From positions 1 to 9,532 of the forward strand of contig CAJUTA010000044.1 of assembly GCA_910589685.1 (NCBI GenBank): a stretch of 9,532 nucleotides of DNA, read 5' to 3'. A program made the position numbers and the translations under genes. This document shows, piece by piece, positions 1-6,330 of this stretch; position 1 is the first letter of the stretch, and each line of letters starts with the position of its first letter. Under the pieces are notes generated by a model. The model made no database searches, had not been told where the DNA came from, and was given only the letters and a program-made list of their open reading frames with translations. Origin of the DNA: an uncultured Ureaplasma sp. (GTDB lineage: Bacteria; Bacillota_I; Bacilli_A; Mycoplasmatales; Mycoplasmoidaceae).

Positions 1-45
1 AGGAATTATGTTACACTCAATGTATAATTTCTTTAAAAATAAATA
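1..45 (+). CDS. possible C-terminal tail of a gene entering from the left
   Basis: One plus frame entering at the left edge reads about 14 residues (ending MLHSMYNFFKNK) before TAA at 43-45. It could be the tail of an upstream gene. It is far too short to identify, the other two frames also close within 50 bases, and an upstream sequence would be needed to decide. Treat it as a placeholder only. Confidence 0.15.
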
Positions 46-167
46 ATTAATATTTTTTAAAATATTTTAAATAAGTATAGAAATATTATTGATTAATAAT
101 TTTAATGTTATTGTTATGAGAAACTCTAATGCTAAGATTATTGTTATCACATAATATCTCTATATTT

Positions 168-329
168 TTATTTTTTAAGTTCTTCAATACCTATCTTTTG
201 TTCAAATAGAAGTTTTGTTAAATTTTTCTTAAAATTGTCAAAACTATTTCTAATATCTCTTACTCCTTTTGTTATATCTAAATCTTTTAAAATAAAACTA
301 TAAAGTTCATATTTATTAAAAATAATGTA
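168..329 (-). pseudogene. decayed gene fragment, family not recognised
   Basis: On the minus strand a frame stays open for 53 sense codons and ends with TAA at 168-170. It is closed upstream by an in-frame TAA at 330-332 and contains no ATG. The encoded peptide is lysine-rich and looks helical (for example KDLDITKGVRDIRNSF, then a C-terminus EQKIGIEELKK), like the coiled C-terminal end of a larger protein, but no family is recognised. The lack of any start codon and the immediate upstream stop suggest the remnant of a broken gene rather than a working small protein. An open frame of this size can also arise by chance in AT-rich DNA. Confidence 0.35.
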
Positions 330-357
330 TTACAAAAATTTACCCTAAAAAGTTAAG

Positions 358-378
358 TATAGTTTGATTAAAAAAGGA
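358..378 (+). promoter_or_regulatory. putative -10 and ribosome binding site for the OLD nuclease
   Basis: TATAGT at 358-363 is a plausible -10 hexamer with no convincing -35, which is common in mollicutes. AAGGA at about 374-378 lies 6 nt before ATG 385 and is the reason for choosing that ATG over an upstream in-frame TTG at 364. Confidence 0.35.
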
Positions 379-384
379 TCTAAA

Positions 385-1710
385 ATGAGTTTAGAAATTA
401 TTTTTGGAAAAAACAAAACAGGAAAAACAAAGTATTTAGAAGAAAAATATAATAATAAAGATCCTAATGTTTTGTTTATAGAGTCAGAAATTGATTTTGA
501 TAGTGTCCTAAAAGGTAATTTAGGTGGAACAGGAAAAAATGTAATATTTTCACCTCATAAAAAAATAATTGATTTTTTAAATGAAATTATTGGAAAATCA
601 TTTAAAGTTAAAGTTATTGATCAAGAAGAATATAATAAATTTATTAAATTTAAAGAATATATTGATATTTTTAGTAAAAAAATTAAAGATATGAATGATT
701 ACTTTTTTGAAGATTGTTTTAAAAATAGTTTTAAAACAATTAATATAGATAATGAATTTTTTCATAATTTTGAATTAATTGAATTTAATAATGAAAAAAG
801 AAATGGTAGTTCTGGAAGTTTAAGTTATTCATTAATCAAACTTCTATACGAAATGATATTAGATAATAAAATCCAAATTGATGATAAATTTACTCTTGTT
901 ATTGATGAAATTGAAAAATTTTTGCATCCAGAATTAATATTTAAGATAGCTAATATGATAGTTAAAGTATCAAAAAGAATAAATGTTATTTTGACTACTC
1001 ACTCTCCTTTGTTTTTAGAAAGAGTATTCTATATACATAAAAATAACATAATTAATAATATAAAATGTGATATCAAGTATTCTCTTAAATATAGTTTTGG
1101 TAATGATCAAATTTTCACATTTTGTTCAAATAAAATTTCAAAAATTTTAGAAAATAAAAATTATAGAACAATATCAAATTTGTCATACTTTTTGTTTTCT
1201 TCAAAGTGTTTCTTTGTTGAAGGTATTATAGATAATAGTATTATAAATGACATTATAAATACAAATAATTTAGATAAACCCTATAGCATTATTGATTGCA
1301 ATGGTAAGGGACAAGTTAAAGTTATGTTAGAGATAGTTCGATCTTTATCTATCATTTCATATTATCAAATTTGTTTATTTTATGATAGTGATAGTAATAA
1401 AAATGGTTATGAAATTCCAATTGAAGATACAGAAAAAGAATATGTATATGCTATTGTGAATGATCCAGACATAGAAGAGTCAATGTTTAATGTTTTAAAG
1501 GATTCAAATAAAATTAGCAAAACAACTCATATAATTACAAAAGAAGAAAATATAGTAATTAAGAATTTTAAAAAAGAAAAAATCAATGATGACAAAATAT
1601 TTATATTTAACATCAAATGAATAAAAGAAAATTCAACAAAAGAAGAAAATGAATTAAATAAAAAAATCGATGAACTAGTAGAGCAAGTTAAAAAATTTAT
1701 GTCAAAATAA
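385..1710 (+). CDS. OLD-family ATPase/TOPRIM nuclease-like protein
   Basis: A 441-aa protein that joins an ABC-type ATPase to a C-terminal TOPRIM domain, the architecture of overcoming-lysogenization-defect (OLD) nucleases. Visible motifs: Walker A GKNKTGKT at residues 8-15; a signature-like serine/glycine stretch near 141-149; Walker B LVIDEIEKFLHPE around 171-183 with D174 and E175; the H-loop VILTTHSPLF with H206. In the TOPRIM part, FFVEG contributes acidic E279, LFYDSD contributes D334 and D336, and DIEESMFNVL (about 362-371) fits the later acidic motif. One in-frame TGA (1618-1620) encodes Trp412, and the protein continues 29 residues as a charged helix to TAA. It is shorter than the usual 550-600 aa of the family, mainly because the ATPase insert is small. 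Known relatives act in phage exclusion or DNA processing, so a defence role is plausible but inferred. No partner gene (helicase, reverse transcriptase) sits downstream. Confidence 0.85.
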
Positions 1711-1863
1711 CAACACTATAATTAGTTTTTATTAAAAATATTAATATAACTTTTTACATATGATTATTTATTCACTTTTATTTAACAGAAATTTTACTCT
1801 AAACATCAATATTTTTAATGTCTTTATTCAAATTGAAATTTTTTAATTATATATTCAAACAAA

Positions 1864-1886
1864 AAAGAGTGCTTAGAACACTCTTT
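1864..1886 (-). terminator. intrinsic terminator of the small membrane-protein unit
   Basis: Perfect 8-bp stem AAAGAGTG (1864-1871) / CACTCTTT (1879-1886) with a 7-nt loop. Read on the minus strand it is followed by a T-run (plus-strand A-tract 1859-1866), 73 nt past the stop codon at 1959. The plus side lacks a T-run beyond the stem, so it mainly serves the minus-strand gene. Confidence 0.7.
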
Positions 1887-1906
1887 ATGTGATGATTTGA
1901 ATTATG

Positions 1907-1925
1907 TAATCACTAAATCGATTAA
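1907..1925. repeat. intergenic 19-nt palindromic motif, copy 1
   Basis: TAATCACTAAATCGATTAA, with TAATC/GATTA arms. It recurs with one mismatch at 6708-6726. It lies downstream of the 128-aa membrane protein gene and between its two hairpins. It could be a transcription-factor site or a small dispersed repeat. Confidence 0.45.
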
Positions 1926-1927
1926 AG

Positions 1928-1974
1928 AAAAAACAATACCACTTTGTATGATATAGAATTATTGATTGTTTTTT
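1928..1974 (-). terminator. second hairpin overlapping the stop codon of the membrane protein
   Basis: Perfect 10-bp inverted repeat AAAAAACAAT (1928-1937) / ATTGTTTTTT (1965-1974) separated by 27 nt. It spans the TAA at 1959-1961. On the minus strand the distal arm is itself a T-run, so it may act as a weak terminator or 3'-end stabiliser ahead of the stronger hairpin at 1864-1886. Confidence 0.35.
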
Positions 1975-2345
1975 CAAATAATTAAATTATATTTAGTTCA
2001 GAACTCATTAAAATTTAGTTCTTTACTATTCAATGAATTTTCATAAAAATAGAAATCTGCTTGTTTATTAGTTTGAATTTCTATCATTTTATTTATATCG
2101 TTGATAGTTAATATGTAATTTATATCTAATTTTTCTTGCTCTTTACCATCTTTAACAACAGAATAAGAATTTAAAATTAATTTTTGTGTTTTTTGTGTTT
2201 TATCTGTTGTTGAATAAACAAATTTAACATCAATTGGTGATGGTTTTTTGCTTTCTACAATAGCAATTGAAATTGGAATTAAGATTGTAGCACTTGCTGC
2301 TAAAAATCCTGTTCCCCATAAAGAATATTTTACTTTTTCTTTCAT
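1959..2345 (-). CDS. small membrane-anchored (probably exported) protein, unknown function
   Basis: A 128-aa protein of unrecognised family. Residues 1-8 are positively charged (MKEKVKYS), followed by a hydrophobic segment at about 9-31 rich in Ala/Ile, and then a hydrophilic Lys/Asp/Asn-rich region. The pattern fits an uncleaved signal anchor with about 95 residues outside the cell. No lipobox cysteine is present, so it is not a lipoprotein. Two TGA codons (1998-2000, 1974-1976) must encode Trp; a standard-code reading would lose the last 13 residues. The start is secure: AGGAG at 2353-2357 is 7 nt upstream, and it overlaps the TAG stop of the upstream ssb-like frame, so the two frames look translationally coupled. 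A dinucleotide tract in the putative promoter upstream could switch its expression. Confidence 0.75.
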
Positions 2346-2355
2346 TTTTAATCTC

Positions 2356-2607
2356 CTATTTTGTATACTTTACATTCTGTATTCATTGTTGTCACAATTC
2401 CTCGTGCTCTTCATCAATGCTTGGTGGTTTTGTTTCATCAATGTTTACTTTGCTAAGAATGTTTAATTGTTTCACAATTACTCTATGATTTTTAGTTTCA
2501 TCATCAATAGTAATTGTTCCAATTATTTTGGTTCATTGTCCGACTTGAATTAAATTAATATCAACTTTGTTTTCGAACAATATAAAATTATTTCATTCAT
2601 TTAAAGA
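2356..2607 (-). pseudogene. N-terminally truncated single-stranded DNA-binding protein-like frame
   Basis: An open frame of 83 residues without any methionine, closed upstream by TAA at 2608-2610, inside the end of the TA tract. The segment NEWNNFILF followed by VGQWTKIIGTITID and VIVKQLNILSK matches the second half of the SSB OB fold (compare TEWHRVVLF, then KGSQVYIEGQL in E. coli SSB). An acidic, proline-containing tail follows. Two or three TGA codons are read as Trp. The first about 50 residues of a normal SSB are missing, and the DNA just upstream is a promoter-like TA tract plus the previous gene's terminator. It therefore looks like a truncated copy, although translation from TTG at 2578-2580 is possible. 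Its TAG overlaps the ribosome binding site of the next gene, which suggests that translation still reaches its end. The SSB assignment rests on motif similarity by eye. Confidence 0.55.
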
Positions 2608-2641
2608 TTATATATATATATATATATATATGAATTTGCAA
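2607..2641 (-). promoter_or_regulatory. putative promoter with a TA repeat as spacer
   Basis: On the minus strand TTGCAA (2636-2641) is a 4/6 match to a -35, and TATAAT (2607-2612) is a perfect -10. They are separated by 23 nt made almost entirely of TA dinucleotides. Loss of three TA units would give a 17-nt spacer. It would transcribe the ssb-like frame and the 128-aa membrane protein. Confidence 0.5.
2609..2630. repeat. (TA)11 simple sequence repeat
   Basis: Eleven uninterrupted TA units (the plus strand continues with a further T). This is the only long perfect dinucleotide tract in the window, and tracts of this length are prone to slippage. The TAA at its minus-strand end is fixed in the frame of the downstream ORF, so length changes cannot affect translation. 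They could affect promoter spacing. Confidence 0.9.
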
Positions 2642-2647
2642 GACAAA

Positions 2648-2677
2648 AAAATCACTACATTCATATGTAGTGATTTT
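2648..2677 (-). terminator. strong intrinsic terminator of the four-helix membrane protein gene
   Basis: Perfect 13-bp stem: AAAATCACTACAT (2648-2660) / ATGTAGTGATTTT (2665-2677), with loop TCAT. On the minus strand it is followed by a run of seven T (plus-strand A-tract 2645-2651). It begins 20 nt after the stop codon at 2698 and should insulate the downstream TA-tract promoter. Confidence 0.88.
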
Positions 2678-2697
2678 CAAATTAACTATAAATTTAA

Positions 2698-3294
2698 TTA
2701 AACACTTACTTTATCATGAGTTCCATTGAATAAAATTCTAAAAAGGAATTTTATTGTTGTAGATGCTACACTAATAGCACTTATTCCAGTGAAGATAACC
2801 ATAATTAATCATACTCAAGTGCTAGTAGTCATGAATTGTCATGGGAATGTTGTGCTATTTAAATTTAATTGATAGAACAATAAAGTGTTCAAATTTGCTG
2901 TTGAAGGTGCACCAGGAACCACTAATCCATTAATAGTCAATGTTCCAACAAATGCCATAACTGACATAATAATTGTTGGGAACATAATAGTGGAAAAGTA
3001 AGAAATAACTCTATTTGATTTTCCAATTGTAAATTTTCTTGATTTTGCAATTGCTTGAATAATAAATGAGAAGACGATTGATACAGAACCACCAATTAAT
3101 AAAACATAACCTAATGTTGAGAAGTTTGTTGTATTTTGTGTAGCTCAAACTCCAAATGTTCCATTTCCAAGAATATTTGGATAGATAGTCATTAATATTG
3201 CTAATGCTAAAGTTAATAATAATAATGCTCAAGATATAATTAGGAATATTTTTATAAATAATCCAGAAAACTTTGAACTAAGTTTTGATGACAT
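2698..3294 (-). CDS. four-helix integral membrane protein, unknown function
   Basis: A 198-aa protein that is visible only with the mycoplasma code, since five TGA codons encode Trp (residues 22, 50, 152, 160 and 162). It starts at ATG 3292-3294 with AAGGA about 8 nt upstream and ends in TAA at 2698-2700. Four hydrophobic segments are seen at about 11-38, 60-82, 98-120 and 160-178. A serine/lysine-rich N-terminus (MSSKLSSKFSG) and a basic loop near 84-95 (KSRKFTIGKSNR) suggest a cytoplasmic N-terminus and second loop. The loop between helices 3 and 4 (about 121-157) is polar and Asn/Thr/Ser-rich. No transporter or enzyme motif is recognised. It sits alone between a terminator and a non-coding stretch, on the same strand as rsmH but separated from it by its own terminator. 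Confidence 0.85.
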
Positions 3295-3455
3295 AGATTT
3301 TTCCTTATTTTTTTATATTTTAACAACATAATAATTTTATAAAAAATAGAGATATTTATTATGTTAATTAGAAATAAATTTAATAAAAATTAGCAAAATA
3401 ATATATAATGTTTATGTTGTTTTAGAAATGCAATTACCAATTTGTTTTGGTATAA

Positions 3456-3495
3456 AAAAATACATCTCATTTTGCAAGTCATGAGATGTATTTTT
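3456..3495 (-). terminator. intrinsic terminator downstream of rsmH
   Basis: Perfect stem TACATCTCAT (3461-3470) / ATGAGATGTA (3481-3490), extended by A5/T5 on either side, with loop TTTGCAAGTC. On the minus strand it is followed by a T-run, 123 nt beyond the rsmH stop. The plus strand also has T5 at 3491-3495, so it could work in both directions. Confidence 0.8.
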
Positions 3496-3505
3496 ATTTA
3501 TTAAC

Positions 3506-3554
3506 AATATCTAAATTGCTGAAATTAATTAGAACTAAGCAATTTCTAGATATT
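3506..3554. repeat. imperfect long hairpin in the rsmH 3' region
   Basis: Arms AATATCTA/TAGATATT (3506-3513 / 3547-3554) and AATTGCT/AGCAATT (3514-3520 / 3538-3544) form a 15-bp stem with a 2-nt bulge and a 17-nt loop. There is no adjacent T-run, so it is more likely an mRNA 3'-end structure than a terminator. Confidence 0.5.
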
Positions 3555-3617
3555 ACTGACAATTTTAGAAATGCGATAAATACAATTAATGGAAATGATC
3601 AATTTCATTAATTTAAA

Positions 3618-4553
3618 TTAGATTTTATTCCTAATGATAAAGCGTAATCGAGCTGATCTTGAACGATGATTGTCATTAATTTCTTTTTCATTTGGTGTAA
3701 TTGGTTTCGTATTGTAAATTTTAAACTTCTGAAACTCATCGCAAGAAATGGGGATTTCTTTTGGCAAATTTATTACACTTAGTTTCTGAAATTCTTTAAT
3801 AACAACTTTATCTTCTAAAGAATGAAAACTAATAATTCCGAGTCATCCATTTTCTTTCAAACAATTAGCGGCCAAACTTATTGTTTTCTTTAAAATGTTA
3901 ATCTCATCATTTACAGCAATCCTTAAAGCTTGAAAATAACATCTAGCAAAGTGCTTATTTTTTGTTAATTCGAATTTAGGAATTGCTTGCTTTATTAACT
4001 CCACTAGTTCTAATGTTGTGCTAATTGGTTTAATTTCTCTTTGCTTGATTATTGCATCAACAACATAATAAGGTTTGTGAATTTCACCATATTGGCGAAA
4101 AATATTTATTAGTTTCTCACTTGAATATTCATTAACAATATTATAAGCTGAGATTTGTTGGGATTGATTCATCCGCATATCAAGAGGACCATCATTATGA
4201 TAACTAAAACCACGTTCAGAATTATCTAATTGTGGACTGGAAACGCCTATATCCATAAAAATTCCATCTACAAACTTTATTTTTAAGTCTTGTAGGATTT
4301 GTTGTATATTAGAAAAGTTGTTTTTAACAATTCTAACACGATTATCATTTTGGAATTTGTCTTTGCAAAAATTAACTGCTATGTCATCTTGATCTATACC
4401 TATTACAATGGCATCTGGACCTAGGTGATTAAGTAATAGTTGAGTATGTCCACCGCGACCCATTGTCATATCGACATAGATACCATCTTTTTTGAGATCA
4501 ATATTATTAATTAATTCCTCACTTAAGACTGATTTATGAAAGTTACTTTCCAT
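3618..4553 (-). CDS. rsmH: 16S rRNA (cytosine(1402)-N(4))-methyltransferase RsmH
   Basis: A 311-aa protein of normal family length. RsmH uses S-adenosylmethionine to methylate the N4 of C1402 in the ribosomal P site. Hallmarks: N-terminal HKSVLSEELI; the SAM-binding loop VDMTMGRGGHTQLLL near residues 27-41; VDGIFMDIGVSSPQLDNSER followed by GFSYHNDGPLDMRMN, the family signature, at about 95-130; ARCYFQALRIAVNDE near 204-218; then ISFHSLED and the C-terminal NHRSRSARLR. One TGA (3843-3845) encodes Trp just before the ISFHSLED motif, so a standard-code reading would cut off 75 residues. The ATG at 4551-4553 overlaps the end of mraZ by 11 bp and has AGGAG a few bases upstream, so translation is probably coupled. 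No division gene follows it. Confidence 0.98.
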
Positions 4554-4986
4554 TTACTCCTAAACTTTCTAATTCTTTACATAAGTTATTAACATCATTA
4601 ATACGTCTTTCATTGGTATACATGCTACAATCTCAAATTTCGATTTTGTCCCCAACGCCTAACAATACAACTGATTTGTTAATATTAGCTAAAGATAATA
4701 GCGAATTTGGAACTAGCACTCGTCCAGCGGAATCTATATTAACTTCCGCACTATTTGAAAAAACAGTTCTCAAAATATTTCGACTAGATGCTTGTTGTTG
4801 TCCAAATTGCTGCAATGTATTTGTAAAATCATTGAATGATTTTGTTGTTCTTATTTCAATGCAATTATCAATTGAAATTGAGATAATTACTTTATCATCA
4901 ACAAAAATTTTTCGCCAAGTAGACGGAAGTGTAAGTCTATTTTTTGAATCTATTGTATGTTCAAAAGTACCTAAAAACAATTCCAT
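4543..4986 (-). CDS. mraZ: transcriptional regulator MraZ
   Basis: A 147-aa protein with two SpoVT/AbrB-like swapped-hairpin halves: MELFLGTFEHTIDSKNRLTLP at the N-terminus and EVNIDSAGRVLVPNSLL at about 82-98. MraZ forms ring-shaped oligomers and binds repeated boxes in front of its own operon. The first half has Asn in place of the usual Gly in its DxxGR motif (DSKNR), while the second keeps DSAGR. ATG 4984-4986 is chosen because the family N-terminus begins there; an open frame extends 17 codons further but would run through the operator. One TGA (4633-4635) encodes Trp near the C-terminus, and 30 further residues lead to TAA at 4543, inside rsmH. The ribosome binding site is weak (GGGA). 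It probably represses or modulates mraZ-rsmH through the boxes at 4994-5040. Confidence 0.96.
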
Positions 4987-4993
4987 TTTATCC

Positions 4994-5040
4994 CACTTTG
5001 CAACACAAATACTCTTATATAATACACTAAAAAACACTTA
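4994..5040 (-). promoter_or_regulatory. putative MraZ operator and mraZ promoter
   Basis: On the minus strand there are AGTG-type boxes TAAGTG (5035-5040), TTAGTG (5025-5030), TTTGTG (5004-5009) and AAAGTG (4994-4999). Neighbours are exactly 10 bp apart within each pair, and the two pairs are 21 bp apart, so all lie on one helix face. This agrees with the AAAGTG[T/G] repeated box reported for mollicute MraZ. A -10-like TATTAT (5019-5024) sits between the pairs. The comEC stop codon (5038-5040) is part of the first box. Confidence 0.65.
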
Positions 5041-6153
5041 ATTAGATATTTTTTGAAATTTTTTTCATAAATAAATTAATAAAAATACCAAAAAATAATA
5101 TCCAGTAAGAAAAAATGGCCCAAGTTTATTGATAGAAATAGGAAATGTTATTTGAATTGTTCAATTGATTATTGCATCAATAATATTGAAAATTACCATA
5201 TTTATCTGTAATAATGGTATCCATCATGCAAATATTAAGTATCAAAAATAACAAAATAATGTAATTGGAAGATAAATAATACTCAGAAAAATAGCAAAAA
5301 CATTAATTTTTCCATTAATTTCTATAATTATTGGTAATGTTATTAATATGCAAAAGAAATTAATTATTATTACTTTGATTAATTTGCTTAGATCATTTTT
5401 TACAACTAAACCAATTGTTATGACACATAAATAACTCATTAAGAATCCATAATTTATGACTTCTTTAGGAAAAACTAATAATACGAATGTTCCAGATATA
5501 CTATTTATAGATAATCATTTTATTTTTTTATTAATCATCTTAATGATGCAATTTATTGTTATTCTCAGAATTGCAATACTAAAATTTAGAAAATAAATAT
5601 AAACTATACAAATTAATATATTTATTAAATTATTAATAAAGGTATATTTTTCTTTTTTAAAAAATATTTTTCTAACTAGTGTAAAAAGAAAATTAATATG
5701 CATTCCACTAATTACAAATAAATGAACAATTGATAATTGAATAATTTTTTGATAAATTTCAATTGAATAACTACTTTTATAGTTAAATAAAATTAAATTT
5801 ATAAAATCACTAGTTGATTTATTTCCATATATTAAATTAATGTAATTTATTGCTTTATATCTCACTAATCAAAAATTAGGTATTTTATTTGTGATTAGAG
5901 TTTTTAAAAATTTTGTATCAATTGCGAAATATTTTATGGTTATTAAGAATAAAGTATAGATCAATATTAATAATAAAAATGTTATTTTCAAATTAAATCC
6001 ATATTTATTATTAATTACTAATATGAATAGTGATATTAAAATAAGAAAAACATATTGTTTCTTAAAAATACTATAACCAATGACTATGAAACTAAAAAAC
6101 AAAATTACAATAAATAATTCTAATTTTGTTTCATTCTTTTTTTCTATTTTCAT
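5038..6153 (-). CDS. comEC: ComEC/Rec2-type competence membrane protein, compact
   Basis: A 371-aa polytopic membrane protein. The competence-domain signature is clear: IVHLFVISGMHINF around residues 142-156 (family pattern HLLAISGLH), and GTFVLLVFPKEVINYGFLMSYL at about 221-242 (family pattern of a hydrophobic helix, then P and GFxLSF). Roughly three hydrophobic segments precede the signature and four or more follow. ComEC forms the channel that moves single-stranded DNA across the membrane in natural transformation. Six TGA codons (5869, 5515, 5242, 5224, 5161, 5065) encode Trp, so under the standard code the gene appears as disconnected pieces. It lacks both the C-terminal metallo-beta-lactamase-like domain and a recognisable N-terminal OB domain. 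ATG 6151-6153 has only a weak GGA upstream. It is transcribed divergently from a small putative regulator and reads towards mraZ. Confidence 0.85.
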
Positions 6154-6190
6154 TATATTTCCAATATTTAAGTAATGTTAAAGATTGGAT

Positions 6191-6220
6191 TTTTTTCTAA
6201 AAAAACTTAAATAGAAAAAA
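6191..6220. repeat. inverted repeat in the divergent comEC/regulator intergenic region
   Basis: TTTTTTCTA (6191-6199) and TAGAAAAAA (6212-6220) form a perfect 9-bp palindrome with a 12-nt centre, 38-67 nt upstream of the comEC start. It could be an operator for a dimeric regulator, but homopolymeric A/T arms make a chance origin possible. Confidence 0.35.
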
Positions 6221-6330
6221 TATATAAAAAAAGTGTAATTTTTTTTATCTTAATATTTTTTAATTTAAATGAAATAGTCTAAATTTCAATTAATACTTTA
6301 AGTTTAAATAGTTATAGGAAAAAATGTTAT

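Larger units (their letters stand above)
3295..3617. other. non-coding stretch with hairpins and short repeats
   Basis: No credible gene was found in any frame, and no tRNA or other RNA gene is recognised. On the minus strand it must hold the promoter of the 198-aa membrane protein (several AT-rich -10-like words such as TATAAA, none decisive) and the 3' end of rsmH. It contains the rsmH terminator (3456-3495), an imperfect hairpin (3506-3554) and a bulged inverted repeat at 3584-3596/3602-3613. It also contains a direct 12-mer TTTTAGAAATGC at 3420-3431 and 3563-3574, and an inverted 10-mer AACAACATAA (3322-3331) / TTATGTTGTT (3412-3421). Confidence 0.7.

Noticed and set aside
364..384. TTG at 364 as the start of the OLD-family gene
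   Set aside because: ATG 385 has AAGGA at proper distance and places the family-typical strand and Walker A at the N-terminus; the TTG lies upstream of that RBS.
2248..2488. Plus-strand hydrophobic open frames over 2248-2488
   Set aside because: They are complementary-strand shadows of the minus-strand membrane protein and ssb-like frame; no RBS and no family pattern.
2609..2630. TA tract as a translational (frame-shifting) phase switch
   Set aside because: The TAA at the end of the tract is always in frame with the downstream ORF whatever the repeat number, so length changes cannot alter its reading.
3011..3232. 73-residue minus-strand frame inside 2698-3294
   Set aside because: It is an alternative frame of the 198-aa membrane protein, which has better start, RBS, hydrophobic pattern and terminator.
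4613..5041. 142-residue plus-strand frame
   Set aside because: Antisense shadow of mraZ, whose conserved motifs are clear on the minus strand.
5038..6153. comEC as a pseudogene broken into three pieces
   Set aside because: All interruptions are TGA in one continuous frame, and all the other core genes show the same; this is the UGA=Trp code, not decay.
6230..6236. Single AAAGTGT upstream of the putative regulator as a second MraZ site
   Set aside because: Only one copy with no 10-bp partner; MraZ binding needs repeated boxes.
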